The notes under the pieces are model-generated. The model saw only the letters and a list, made by a program, of their open reading frames with translations. It searched no databases and was not told where the DNA came from. Below, one piece after another: positions 26,801 through 35,374 of a DNA stretch of 36,922 bases (position 1 is the stretch's first letter; every line of letters starts with the position of its first letter). Both the position numbers and the translations under genes were made by a program. Source of the stretch: Muribaculaceae bacterium (GTDB lineage Bacteria; Bacteroidota; Bacteroidia; Bacteroidales; Muribaculaceae); the NCBI GenBank assembly GCA_017505535.1, contig JAFVPD010000019.1, positions 1 through 36,922 on the forward strand. The letters run 5' to 3'.

Positions 26801-28216
26801 ATGATTGAATTATTAAGCGACATACTACAATACCAGGGAGTAAAGCTCCAAAATCCGCATCACACAGTAATTCCCGATGGCGTTACCGTGATAATTGGAG
26901 CGAATGGGTCGGGAAAGACCACACTTGGCCGCATCATTGAGAAGGGTTGGAACATTTGCACCAACAAGCTACGTAGCGAGGGAGGCAAGCCCAAAATACG
27001 CAGCATAGAATTCTACGACATTCACTCTATGGCCGGTTTCTCAACCGAATATTATCAACAGAGGTATGAATCAATGATGAATGACGAAGTGCCCACCGTT
27101 GGCGAAATCATGAGTCATCGCATCGACACCGACCGCTGGCGCCAACTATGCAGCAAATTGCGACTCAACGACATAGAGGATAAACGCATCAACTTCTTAT
27201 CGAGTGGCGAGTTGCGCAAATTGTTGATTGTAAATCTCTTGATTGATTTGCCCGATGTTCTGATATTGGACAACCCCTATATAGGTCTTGATAGCGCCTC
27301 GCGAGAGCTACTTGATGATACTATTGCTGATATTGCTGCTCGAGGAGTAGATGTGATTATGCTACTGTGCAACACCGTTGATATACCCAAATATACCGAC
27401 ACGATAATCCCACTCAAAGAGATGACAATAGGAGCGGCTATTGCACGCTCAGGCGATATCGGTAAACTGCGCCAAAGCATGAATCATCTTTTTGATTATG
27501 CCATCGACCTCGAGAAATTACCCACTCGAGATGAGCCGATTGACAAGAATGTCAATACCGTGATGAAGCTCAATAACTGCTGCGTGAGATATGGTAAGCG
27601 CACGATACTCAATTCGGTAGATTGGGAGGTAAAATCGGGCGAATGTTGGGCTCTTGCCGGGCCCAATGGTTCGGGGAAATCGACCTTGCTGAGCTTGGTC
27701 TATGCCGACAATCCACAGGGTTATAACAATGACATCACACTATTTGACCGCCGTCGCGGCACCGGCGAAACCATTTGGGACATCAAGAGTCGCATAGGTT
27801 ATATCTCGCCTGAGATGCATCTATACTTCAACAGCATGAGTGACGTGAAGACAATGGTGGCCCAGGGATTGAACAACACCATAGGCGATTTCAGACGGGT
27901 AACCTCGCCCCAACTTGCCGAAGCGATGAGATGGTTGCAATTGCTCCATATCGAGCATCTTGCCGAGCGCAGATTCAACACGCTCTCAACCGGCGAACAA
28001 CGTTTGGCCTTGCTTGCACGCACATTTATCAAACAGCCGGAGTTGCTGATACTTGACGAGCCTTTGCATGGGCTTGACATGCTCCGAAAAAGGAGTGTCA
28101 GAGCAATCATCAACCACTTGGTGGCTCGTGATGGCCTGACACTGATTTATGTCACTCACTATTTACCCGAAGTGCCTGAATGTGTAACCCACACCAAGAC
28201 CTTGTCGGCTAATTGA
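26801..28216 (+). CDS. Tandem ABC ATPase, ModF-like
   Basis: 471 residues from the ATG at 26801, 20 bp after menA; an upstream TTG overlapping the menA stop is a weaker alternative. There are two ABC ATPase domains in one chain and no membrane segment. Domain 1: Walker A GANGSGKT (33-40), signature LSSGELRK, Walker B VLILDNPYIGLD with Asp157 but Asn158 in place of the catalytic Glu. Domain 2: Walker A GPNGSGKST (from 287), signature LSTGEQRL, Walker B LLILDEPLHGLD with Asp419-Glu420, and H-loop VTHY. Only domain 2 looks able to hydrolyse ATP normally. The layout matches ModF/PhrA-type proteins, whose job is poorly defined. No permease gene is nearby. Its last 8 bp overlap the convergent gene at 28209. 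Confidence 0.85.
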   Translation: MIELLSDILQYQGVKLQNPHHTVIPDGVTVIIGANGSGKTTLGRIIEKGWNICTNKLRSEGGKPKIRSIEFYDIHSMAGFSTEYYQQRYESMMNDEVPTVGEIMSHRIDTDRWRQLCSKLRLNDIEDKRINFLSSGELRKLLIVNLLIDLPDVLILDNPYIGLDSASRELLDDTIADIAARGVDVIMLLCNTVDIPKYTDTIIPLKEMTIGAAIARSGDIGKLRQSMNHLFDYAIDLEKLPTRDEPIDKNVNTVMKLNNCCVRYGKRTILNSVDWEVKSGECWALAGPNGSGKSTLLSLVYADNPQGYNNDITLFDRRRGTGETIWDIKSRIGYISPEMHLYFNSMSDVKTMVAQGLNNTIGDFRRVTSPQLAEAMRWLQLLHIEHLAERRFNTLSTGEQRLALLARTFIKQPELLILDEPLHGLDMLRKRSVRAIINHLVARDGLTLIYVTHYLPEVPECVTHTKTLSAN

Positions 28217-30368
28217 CTTTATTAAGCACGATTGACGCATTGCTGAAAGCGACAGACGCATCAATGAGTTCGAGGAATTTACTCCAGCGTTCAATAGGCA
28301 CGACATATTGCAAATATCGCTCGTTGACTTGTACCACGAGTTTGTTTTCGGCAACTCGAGCTTGAGCATAGAAAGCGCCGCACTCGTTGGCGATATTGGT
28401 GTTTATTTTTTGCAAACTTGCGTCGTTTACGGTGTATCCTTCGGGAATTTCAAGAGAGAGAGAATATCGATTTTGAGACGGCGTGTTGCGCACAACTGCT
28501 TCCTTGCGTTCACGTTCAGTACCCTTTACCTCATAGGGTTTACCAAACAATTTTCCGACCTCGACGATGAGGTCGCGACCGGCTTTTTTGACAAGGTTAT
28601 CCACGTCGCAATTCGTCGTATAGGAGAGATTTGGGCTGCCGGGTAAAGCCCCGATTTCCTTTATCTCATAGCTATATATTTCACGAGGCTCAACACCAAG
28701 TATAGTTTTCGCTTCGGTGCGGAAATTCTTCTCTGTTACCTCTTTGATTTTGACCGAGTCGGTTTTTAGTTCATATTGATCCTTCTCGGGAATTCCTAAG
28801 AAAGCCTCCAACTCGCGCAGATAACGTCCTCGATCGATGAGAGCTGAAGCAAATTCTTTATTTGCGCCGGTAAAATTCACAGAGCGTTGCAGATTAAGTA
28901 TCGTATTGTCGTCGGGATTGAACGATACATTTATTTGCGAGCGGAATGTATTTTGATTGGCTCTCGACGTTGGGAGAGTTGCTTCTACAGCCGATATGTT
29001 GATAAAATCATCACGGTCGCCCCATAGTACGGCGGCTTTTTCGCCCTCAAAATCGCCGATATACTCACCCGGTTGGAAGCATAGGTCGTTGGTATATATG
29101 TAGCAGCTATCGCCAACCATATTCATATAAGTTGGTTCTTTCCACGATAGGATTTCAGTAATGGGCGATTTGGCACGAGAATTTATGACACCGATACCCA
29201 CCATGGGTTTTACTTTCAGTTTTTTGAGCACATCGGCAAAGAATATCGATAGATTCATTTGATCATGGCTGTCCTCATCAATCAGCGCCGAGTAGATAGT
29301 TGCCAACCACGCAGCATCGATTATTTGTCGTTGATTTAAATTGGGATTAGCTTCAATGTATTTATTAGCAATCTTAGTAGCTCTTGATGCCACCCTCTTT
29401 GGAAGCACCAAATCGTGCAACACGTGAGAAATATCATCGTAATAACGCACAGGTGGCAAGTTGCAGAATACCCCACCGCGACGAGCACTTTTGGGGTGAT
29501 ATACCATCGTAGAATTGTTGTTCAGAATGTACATTTTAATCATCGGTTGCTGACGATTAGGAGCTAACCAATTTCCCGATTCAGCCTTTGTAAGATTGAT
29601 AGTCTCAACCTCCAGGACCCGAGTTCCGTCTTTCATCACAGAGCCCATCAACAATGGCGCGCCATTAAGAGTGCGATATTCGATAGTCAAAATAGGGTCA
29701 ACCTGACATTCTATTTTAAAATACATCACCGGGTGGGCATAGGCAAATGGGAAAATCATTGGAGCAAGGTCTTTTTCATCTACCCACTGCTCGTCATAAA
29801 CAAAGTATTCCAACACGTCGCCCGGCTCAAGCCCCGGGATTGCCACTTTGTGCTCTACCTCTTCCTCTTTGCGTCCTTTTCCTTGAGTAACAGTATAGGC
29901 TTCGGAACAGTCAACTTCAATAATTGAGCCATCGGCCTTGTGAACGCGAGCCCCAAAAGCAGAGTTGCTGTACTGATAGGAATAGCTATTTATGGCCGAT
30001 GATTGTTTTGCGCTGATATCAAATTCCGAGAATTTTTCGACTGCATTCTGGTCCATCAGTTTCACCATGCAGCGATGGACTATTTTGGCCTCGGTCGCAT
30101 TGGTATAAGCCCTACCGGTTGTTCGGTATTTTGAAATATTGGTTTGTTCAACGTGTTTCACCCCAACTAAATCATAGACGGCAATAATCACAGCCGACTC
30201 ATTATTATAGAGCGAGGAGTCGGGAATGTGTGTTTTAGGGTCAAACTGAGGCACGTTCATTCCCCAAACAAATTCAGCGGCTTTCTTGAAAAATTTTTCA
30301 TCGCGAGCGGCATTAGCCGATACACTCATGATGATTATTGATATTAAAACTACAAGGTATCGTCTCAT
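28209..30368 (-). CDS. DUF3857-type envelope protein with inactive transglutaminase fold
   Basis: 719 residues. The signal peptide ends near residue 20 (SVSANA). The N-terminal half is strand-rich and resembles DUF3857 (VHRCMVKLMDQNAVEKFSEFDI, GARVHKADGSIIEVDCSEAY, PGLEPGDVLEYFVYDEQW). The middle (about 330-440) aligns by eye with a transglutaminase core, but the position of the catalytic Cys lies within SHDQMNLSIFF, which contains no Cys, so the fold is probably non-enzymatic. The C-terminal part is again beta-rich. Gene order supports a joint role with the upstream gene, 12 bp away, which has an intact triad. A periplasmic location is inferred from the signal peptide. The 3' end overlaps the ABC ATPase gene by 8 bp on the other strand. 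Confidence 0.78.
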   Translation of the reverse strand: MRRYLVVLISIIIMSVSANAARDEKFFKKAAEFVWGMNVPQFDPKTHIPDSSLYNNESAVIIAVYDLVGVKHVEQTNISKYRTTGRAYTNATEAKIVHRCMVKLMDQNAVEKFSEFDISAKQSSAINSYSYQYSNSAFGARVHKADGSIIEVDCSEAYTVTQGKGRKEEEVEHKVAIPGLEPGDVLEYFVYDEQWVDEKDLAPMIFPFAYAHPVMYFKIECQVDPILTIEYRTLNGAPLLMGSVMKDGTRVLEVETINLTKAESGNWLAPNRQQPMIKMYILNNNSTMVYHPKSARRGGVFCNLPPVRYYDDISHVLHDLVLPKRVASRATKIANKYIEANPNLNQRQIIDAAWLATIYSALIDEDSHDQMNLSIFFADVLKKLKVKPMVGIGVINSRAKSPITEILSWKEPTYMNMVGDSCYIYTNDLCFQPGEYIGDFEGEKAAVLWGDRDDFINISAVEATLPTSRANQNTFRSQINVSFNPDDNTILNLQRSVNFTGANKEFASALIDRGRYLRELEAFLGIPEKDQYELKTDSVKIKEVTEKNFRTEAKTILGVEPREIYSYEIKEIGALPGSPNLSYTTNCDVDNLVKKAGRDLIVEVGKLFGKPYEVKGTERERKEAVVRNTPSQNRYSLSLEIPEGYTVNDASLQKINTNIANECGAFYAQARVAENKLVVQVNERYLQYVVPIERWSKFLELIDASVAFSNASIVLNKVN

Positions 30369-30380
30369 ATTGAAATGTTT

Positions 30381-32219
30381 TTACAGGTTTATCTTCTTCA
30401 AAGTGATTTGTTGCGAAAGAGCTTGGCTAAATTGGCGAGCAATTTTATTCCATTCCTTAGCACGGTCGAGAGGGACCAATGTGTTTTTAATTTTCAGACT
30501 TGCTTTGCAAGTCACATTTTTCCGGTCAAAAGCATAAGCTATGTGAGCCTCAATCCATTCGTTATCGATGCAATATTCTTCGGGAATGTAGTCAACAGCA
30601 AAGCCTTCGGGAATTGCGAGCGTAAAGTCGCTCATTAGCACTTTGGGATTGGGTAATCTAATGTCGAGAATGCGGTCCTTTAGATCGTAGGTCTCGATAA
30701 TTTTGGTGCGCAAAGGCAATAGCTCAACATAGATAGCATCACCCAGGTGCTGACATGCGCCATGCTCGCGACTTTGTACCGATAGAGTTGTCAAGACATC
30801 GGTGATTGAATCGCCCGAAATTTTGATATTGGAAATTTCGGCATTTTTGCGAGGATAACTCATGTAGCTCAACAAAAAGTCGTTGCGATAAGCTACATCA
30901 TTTCGGTTAAGAGCCGAACAGAATGTCATTCGAGAGGAGCCGGAGAGAGTGTTATCAAGAGTTCCCACCAAACAATCGCCATCGATAGCCATTACCGCCC
31001 TTAGCGAGTCACAGTTGTTGTCGGGCGACTGAAGTGGCACGCGATGAAGCATATAGGTGTCGCCGTTTTCAATCAAGGCTTGTTGTCCTTGAATGTTATA
31101 GGAATAGTTCCCGATGGGAAGAAATGACGCTGTTCCATCAATAAACAGTATCGAGTCGCCATCGACCACCGAGCAAATCATGTGGTTGCCCGAGCTGCTA
31201 CTTGGCACTTCACTCCAATCCTGTTCAATGGCCCTCGTTCCAATCCATGCCAATCGGGCATCAATGCCCACCGCAATGAGCATCGCCTTGAGTAGCGAAG
31301 ACATGCCTTTGCAATCGCCATAACGTTTGCGCAGCACTTCGCTTGCGAGGTCGGGTCGATGGCCATATTCGCCATGCTCGACAGCAATGTATCTGATGTA
31401 TTGTTGCACCCAATGAGTTAATCGGCTGATGCGTTGTTCCTGCGTGGTGCAATCAATAGTGAGTTCTTGAGCAAGTTTATTGACCTCCTCAATACCCGGG
31501 TCGGGCTCGTCGGTAAATGCATGCAGATAACGGTATAGCGCTTGACAATCGGCAAAATGCCCAATAACATAAATGCGAGGCACGATGGCCGAGATTTCAG
31601 GGGCAGCTTCTTCACGCTTTATCTTCTCCATGTTTGTGACCTTATAGGTGTAGATGCGTTCCCCTTTTTTGCCGGATTCGACCGACGAAACAATGTTGGG
31701 CTGAAAGGATTTCTCAACCACACTGATTGATGACACCAACGATTGCGGCACAATGATTTTCACAATTTTGTTGCGCGTATAGTAGCTCTCGGCAAGTGCA
31801 ATGGTGGTAAAATACTCGGGGCTGTTGAACGTCAGTTCAAACTTTGCCGTGGCCGGTTTACCTTTTTTCACCTCAAACCCGAGTCCGCAAAGCTTTGAAT
31901 CGTCATAGAAAATGCCATCATCTATATCGGAGAGGTAAACCGGTTTAGTGCCGGGTGCCGATGCTTTATCGACTGAGATATATGAGTTGTAATATTCGGT
32001 AGCATAGGCCTTTTCATCGACACGTTGAGCCGTAAAGGTCAATTCTTTATTGACTTTTACTTTTTCTATAACCGCACTGTCTTTTGACGCAACTATGGTA
32101 TAGATTTCCTCCACATTTTCGAGTACTATATTGTCATCGGGCTTTGCTGAAGCCATGAGCGTTATCAGGCAAAGGGCGCTGATTGTGGTCAATAGTCGGT
32201 ATTTAAGATTCAGGGCCAT
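30381..32219 (-). CDS. DUF3857/transglutaminase-like envelope protein
   Basis: 612 residues from the ATG at 32219 (an upstream GTG would add three residues). The signal peptide ends near ASA (about 26). A DUF3857-type beta domain (about 30-210) comes first, then a transglutaminase core: YGDCKGMSSLLKAMLIAVGI with Cys303, GNHMICSVV with His346, and LFIDGT with Asp361, a complete Cys-His-Asp triad. The C-terminal ~230 residues form a beta domain like that of the neighbour. Such proteins may act as periplasmic amidases, peptidases or crosslinking enzymes; the substrate cannot be inferred. First gene of a two-gene operon, 12 bp before the paralogous, inactive-looking protein. A TATATTTG -7 box lies 36 bp upstream. 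Confidence 0.85.
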   Translation of the reverse strand: MALNLKYRLLTTISALCLITLMASAKPDDNIVLENVEEIYTIVASKDSAVIEKVKVNKELTFTAQRVDEKAYATEYYNSYISVDKASAPGTKPVYLSDIDDGIFYDDSKLCGLGFEVKKGKPATAKFELTFNSPEYFTTIALAESYYTRNKIVKIIVPQSLVSSISVVEKSFQPNIVSSVESGKKGERIYTYKVTNMEKIKREEAAPEISAIVPRIYVIGHFADCQALYRYLHAFTDEPDPGIEEVNKLAQELTIDCTTQEQRISRLTHWVQQYIRYIAVEHGEYGHRPDLASEVLRKRYGDCKGMSSLLKAMLIAVGIDARLAWIGTRAIEQDWSEVPSSSSGNHMICSVVDGDSILFIDGTASFLPIGNYSYNIQGQQALIENGDTYMLHRVPLQSPDNNCDSLRAVMAIDGDCLVGTLDNTLSGSSRMTFCSALNRNDVAYRNDFLLSYMSYPRKNAEISNIKISGDSITDVLTTLSVQSREHGACQHLGDAIYVELLPLRTKIIETYDLKDRILDIRLPNPKVLMSDFTLAIPEGFAVDYIPEEYCIDNEWIEAHIAYAFDRKNVTCKASLKIKNTLVPLDRAKEWNKIARQFSQALSQQITLKKINL

Positions 32220-32254
32220 AACAAACACACTTTTTTTCGTTTACATTACAAGCA

Positions 32255-32262
32255 CAAATATA
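32255..32262 (-). promoter_or_regulatory. -7 element of the transglutaminase operon
   Basis: Read on the minus strand, TATATTTG is an exact TAnnTTTG match 36 bp before the ATG at 32219. No clear -33 TTG lies at 19-21 nt. Confidence 0.55.
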
Positions 32263-32334
32263 CACCAAAATTACGAAATAGCGGCTATTTTAGTGTATAT
32301 TTCGGTTGTTATTCTGACAGAAATACAAAATATT

Positions 32335-32395
32335 TTAGTTTTCGACATAAAGACATGTTTTGTTTCCTTCGACATAAAACATAATGACAGATTTT
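32335..32395 (+). repeat. Diverged fragment of the ACATAA repeat
   Basis: The segment contains two TTCGACATAAA motifs and ATAATGACAGATTTTGGGG, related to GACATAAGAACA...AATGACATAATT in the copies at 33455 and 35593, but shorter and diverged. The rest of the 32230-32499 gap holds no gene. Confidence 0.5.
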
Positions 32396-32499
32396 GGGGA
32401 GAGAATGGAGCGAGGGTTTTCTTTTTGGAAAAATCGGAGCCAAGGCTCGCGCCTTAACCCCGACCCATCATAAAATCCCAAATGATGGAATATCGTGAT

Positions 32500-33345
32500 T
32501 TATCTTACAATGATTTTGCGTGGGGTTGAATGGTGATTGCGTGGGCGTATTATATATATGCCCGGGGGATAGTTGATTGCCGAGGGGGTTGTTGCGCGAG
32601 CGATGCATGTGCCTGTGATGTCAAACACGTCAACGAGGTTGTTGCTCTTGTCGGAAAGAATGTCGCTGATTGCAGCCGGGGGCCGGGTGTTGTCGTAGAG
32701 GAGATTTCCTTGGAGGTCGGTCAATCGTTGGAATTCCAAAATGGTTTTGGGGTATCCGGTTGGCAGCATTTTCCCCAACGTGAGGAGGTCGCCACAAAGG
32801 AGTCCATTGGCCGAAAGGAATCCTACGCCTTCAATTATGTTAAATACTGCGTCGGGATAGTAATCGCTTGATGTGATGGCAAAAAATCGGTGCTTGCGGC
32901 CGGCAATCTCAACCGAATCGGTCGATAGGTTATATCCTCCGCACCAGAATTGGTCGGGGTTGGCAATATTGGCAAAATCATAGAGAAGTATCTCTTCTAT
33001 CGGGCCTGAAATCACAAAGTCTTGGATATCCATTGGCTCATATTGTTCATTATAGAGACAATAGACTTTTTGCTGCGCAAGGTCTTCGCGCAGGAATGCA
33101 ATGGGGTGGATATTGTCGCCGATTGTTTTATCGGCAAAGGTGTAAAAACATTGTTTATAGGCTACGTCATTTATGATAGTGTCGCCTTTGATCTCAATGG
33201 TGTAGGGATAAGATTTTGTCTCAGTGTAATTGCTGTACTTTAATACACATTCCCACTTGTAATTCTCTTGCACGAGCGGTTTGTAGTCTTGTGCAAATGC
33301 ACTGAACGACACAAGCAAGACCAATAAATTCAAAATTTGTTTCAT
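32500..33345 (-). CDS. T9SS-sorted secreted protein, paralogue of the 1489 protein
   Basis: 281 residues from the ATG at 33345, chosen because it opens into a signal peptide (MKQILNLLVLLVSFSAFA); an in-frame upstream start would add 23 residues lying over the promoter. The mature protein begins QDYKPLVQENYKWEC and shares order and motifs with the protein at 1489-2433 (IKGDTI, YKQCFYTF, LREDL, NPDQFW, IEGVGF). The end is a weak T9SS type A sorting domain: VDVFDITGTCIARATT, PPGIYIIRPRN, and a basic tail (TPRKIIVR). No catalytic motif is visible. It lies between copies of the hairpin repeat and has a near-perfect promoter of its own, so it is probably a single-gene unit. Confidence 0.83.
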   Translation of the reverse strand: MKQILNLLVLLVSFSAFAQDYKPLVQENYKWECVLKYSNYTETKSYPYTIEIKGDTIINDVAYKQCFYTFADKTIGDNIHPIAFLREDLAQQKVYCLYNEQYEPMDIQDFVISGPIEEILLYDFANIANPDQFWCGGYNLSTDSVEIAGRKHRFFAITSSDYYPDAVFNIIEGVGFLSANGLLCGDLLTLGKMLPTGYPKTILEFQRLTDLQGNLLYDNTRPPAAISDILSDKSNNLVDVFDITGTCIARATTPSAINYPPGIYIIRPRNHHSTPRKIIVR

Positions 33346-33383
33346 AATGGTAGTATATTTTGGGTTATAGATGAATACTGTCA

Positions 33384-33414
33384 CAAAACTATATATGATT
33401 TTCGTTTTGACCAA
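33384..33414 (-). promoter_or_regulatory. Bacteroidetes-type promoter of the 32500-33345 gene
   Basis: On the minus strand: -33 TTG (33412-33414) in a T-run, exactly 20 nt, then TAGTTTTG (33384-33391), a full TAnnTTTG match, 38 bp before the ATG at 33345. Confidence 0.75.
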
Positions 33415-33423
33415 AAAATTTTT

Positions 33424-33760
33424 TCTTTAGACATAAGAACATTTTTTTGTTTTTGGACATAAGAACATAATGACATAATTTTTTTCTCGGAAAATCTGTT
33501 CTTCTGTTCTTTTGTCTCAATCAGTTGCTCACCTGATGCAGGGGAGCTGTCACGTAGTGACTGAGTGGTACTACATCATACCACCTCCCGGCTTCGCCGT
33601 GTTGCAGTGGGTCTCGCAATCGTGTACCGGCTTCGCCGACTAACACTGCTCGCCCACATGCGAGGCCTTCGGCGTTCTCCTACCTTAGGAGGAGAGCTTT
33701 TCTACTTTAGTGGAGGAGCTTTTGCTCTCACCTTAATTGGTGATTCGCATTTCTAAGCTT
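33424..33760 (+). repeat. Hairpin-rich repeat, copy A
   Basis: About 340 non-coding bp. The part at 33455-33640 is close to 35593-35766 at the base level. It contains an inverted pair GACATAAGAACA (33456-33467) / TGTTCTTTTGTC (33505-33516), a near-palindrome GCTCACCTG/CAGGGGAGC (33527-33547), several CGGC-TTC-GCCG mini-hairpins, and then short stem-loops with a central TTA (CTCC-TACCTTA-GGAG, CTAC-TTTA-GTGG, CACC-TTAA-TTGGTG). Small frames across it (giving Gly/Pro-rich peptides) are not genes. Confidence 0.75.
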
Positions 33761-33774
33761 TTTGCATACCCACA

Positions 33775-34365
33775 CTAAATTACGCCTGAGCCTTTTTCAT
33801 AGGTGAATTTTATGCTTAATAACAAATCCTCTAAAGCCTTGCCTAATCTGTAGCGATGATTTAAAATGTCTATCGAATGGTTAGATATGTAGGCAATTCT
33901 TCTTCCGTACGGTGTGTAAAGAGTTATCTTACCTCTAATTTGGAGTGGGTCGTCGTTTGATGCGGAGCCTTGCATTATGCCGTGATTCTCTGTGTTATAT
34001 CCTTTACTCCGCCTCAAAATTTCATTGGGGAAAATTGAGATTGCTTCACTTGGATATGGCTCGATTGTCCACATTATAAGTGACAGAAACATATCTAAGG
34101 ATAGTTCATCTTTTATTTTGACATATGCAATCGAATTATTGTTTAAAGAATTGTTGCTCATATATTCAAAAGTCTGATCAAACGCCTTTCTATCAATACC
34201 GTAATATTCCTCAAAATTCACGTTCCAATTAATTAGTTTAATTTCTACACTATCCAGTTTAGATATTACTGGCGGGCCATATTTATAACTCAACAATCTA
34301 GGCTCGCTTGCGTGAGAAATTCCAATAGCACTTAATGCAAAAATAAAAAACACTGCAAATTTCAT
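33775..34365 (-). CDS. Small secreted protein of the toxin cassette
   Basis: 196 residues. The signal peptide is about 1-19 (MKFAVFFIFALSAIGISHA). The mature part is mixed alpha/beta with no motif I recognise; it contains PYPSEAISIFPNEILRRSKG and ITLYTPYGRRIAYIS. No lipobox and no sorting domain are visible. It starts 24 bp after the lipoprotein gene, so it is probably the third gene of an operon beginning with the HExxH toxin-like gene. An immunity or accessory role is possible but rests only on position. The low GC matches the rest of the cassette. Confidence 0.6.
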   Translation of the reverse strand: MKFAVFFIFALSAIGISHASEPRLLSYKYGPPVISKLDSVEIKLINWNVNFEEYYGIDRKAFDQTFEYMSNNSLNNNSIAYVKIKDELSLDMFLSLIMWTIEPYPSEAISIFPNEILRRSKGYNTENHGIMQGSASNDDPLQIRGKITLYTPYGRRIAYISNHSIDILNHRYRLGKALEDLLLSIKFTYEKGSGVI

Positions 34366-34389
34366 ATCTATTTGGTTTTAATATTAATG

Positions 34390-34896
34390 TTATCTTATCT
34401 CCGATTTATTATCGGGTTTTATGCGAACTAAATGAGAATTTAAGTTTCGGGAATTAGTGGCTATTAACAAGGCAAAATCATCTTTAATAAGAAATGTGTC
34501 ACAATCACCTACTTGGAAATCATTCAATTTGCCATGACTAATGAGAGGTGTTTCAGGTGACATGGTTACAATATATGAGTCATATTCAATTTCATCGTAG
34601 ATAAAATCGATTTCAAATTTATCAGAATGTACAATCATGGTGTCATTCTTTATGATGTATTCGGCCACAATAGGTTGTTTACCCTGAATATAATACGTTA
34701 CTATGCTATCGTTTTGAATCTCTACTAGAGCTTCTTTTGGCCACTCGCACCTATTTGAAATCGTAGCATATATATCATACCCATTTACAAGTCGATATAA
34801 CCCGGTTCGTTGCACATGTCGCTGACCAACACTACAACTACCAAATAAAGCGATATATAAAATAATCAAACCGATTATTTTACCTAAATTACTCAT
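34390..34896 (-). CDS. Lipoprotein next to the toxin-like gene, immunity candidate
   Basis: 168 residues from the ATG at 34896 (an upstream in-frame start would add eight residues). The signal peptide ends LFGSC with Cys21, an acceptable lipobox, so the protein should be lipid-anchored in the envelope. The mature part is beta-rich (IVTYYIQGKQPIVAEYIIKN, IEYDSYIVTMSPETPLIS). It has no family I recognise. The gene begins 4 bp after the stop of the HExxH gene, which is the usual position of an immunity gene after an RHS-type toxin tip. That role is an inference from order alone. Confidence 0.6.
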   Translation of the reverse strand: MSNLGKIIGLIILYIALFGSCSVGQRHVQRTGLYRLVNGYDIYATISNRCEWPKEALVEIQNDSIVTYYIQGKQPIVAEYIIKNDTMIVHSDKFEIDFIYDEIEYDSYIVTMSPETPLISHGKLNDFQVGDCDTFLIKDDFALLIATNSRNLNSHLVRIKPDNKSEIR

Positions 34897-34900
34897 ATAA

Positions 34901-35374
34901 CTAATAATACGTGGTTCCATTGAATCTAACAGCTTGTTGAAATGTGGTCCTAAGTCTATGTTTCAATTGGTTTACATGCTTCTCTGATAAATTTATGCCT
35001 ACATATTGTTTCAATTCCTTAACATTAAAGCAATTTCTCTGAGTATCAGAGAGTGCAGCATATAATTGAGGGAGATTATCAATACTATATTTAGGGCCTC
35101 CATAATAACTCCCGCGTTTATACGCCTCTACTTCATCAATTTTATCGTATAATAATGGCGTTTTATATGTTTTCCCTTCGCTCAGACTTAATTCTCCCGT
35201 ATCAAATTGAGAGCTATGTTTAAATTCGTGAGCGATTATCGACATGCTTGGGAAGGGTTTGCCCAATCGGTCGGTGACGGGGTCGTCATCGGTGAGGGTA
35301 AATGGCACGCCCGAGGGGTAGTAGTTGACGGTCTGCAACAGGTTGCCGGTATATATAAATCCTTTTTGGTTCAT
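34901..35374 (-). CDS. Orphan RHS-tip protein with HExxH metallopeptidase-like toxin domain
   Basis: 157 residues from the ATG at 35374 (a second start four codons upstream is weaker). Residues ~7-25 (IYTGNLLQTVNYYPSGVPF) look like the end of a Bacteroidetes RHS core. The usual continuation with a YNGKEL-type motif and a DPLGR-like stretch is missing; the text jumps at about residue 43 to SMSIIAHEFKHSSQFDTGEL. That block holds a zinc-type HEFKH (His49, Glu50, His53), and IDEVEAYKRG (about 79-88) supplies a likely third ligand, as in RHS-tip metallopeptidase toxins. There is no signal peptide and no RHS core upstream in this window, so it is a displaced or truncated tip. It heads a cassette with a lipoprotein (4 bp on) and a secreted protein. 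Confidence 0.7.
   Translation of the reverse strand: MNQKGFIYTGNLLQTVNYYPSGVPFTLTDDDPVTDRLGKPFPSMSIIAHEFKHSSQFDTGELSLSEGKTYKTPLLYDKIDEVEAYKRGSYYGGPKYSIDNLPQLYAALSDTQRNCFNVKELKQYVGINLSEKHVNQLKHRLRTTFQQAVRFNGTTYY

Noticed and set aside
33565..33756. Small frames across the repeats at 33.5-33.8 and 35.5-36.0 kb
   Set aside because: They translate hairpin repeats and have no start context or conservation signal.
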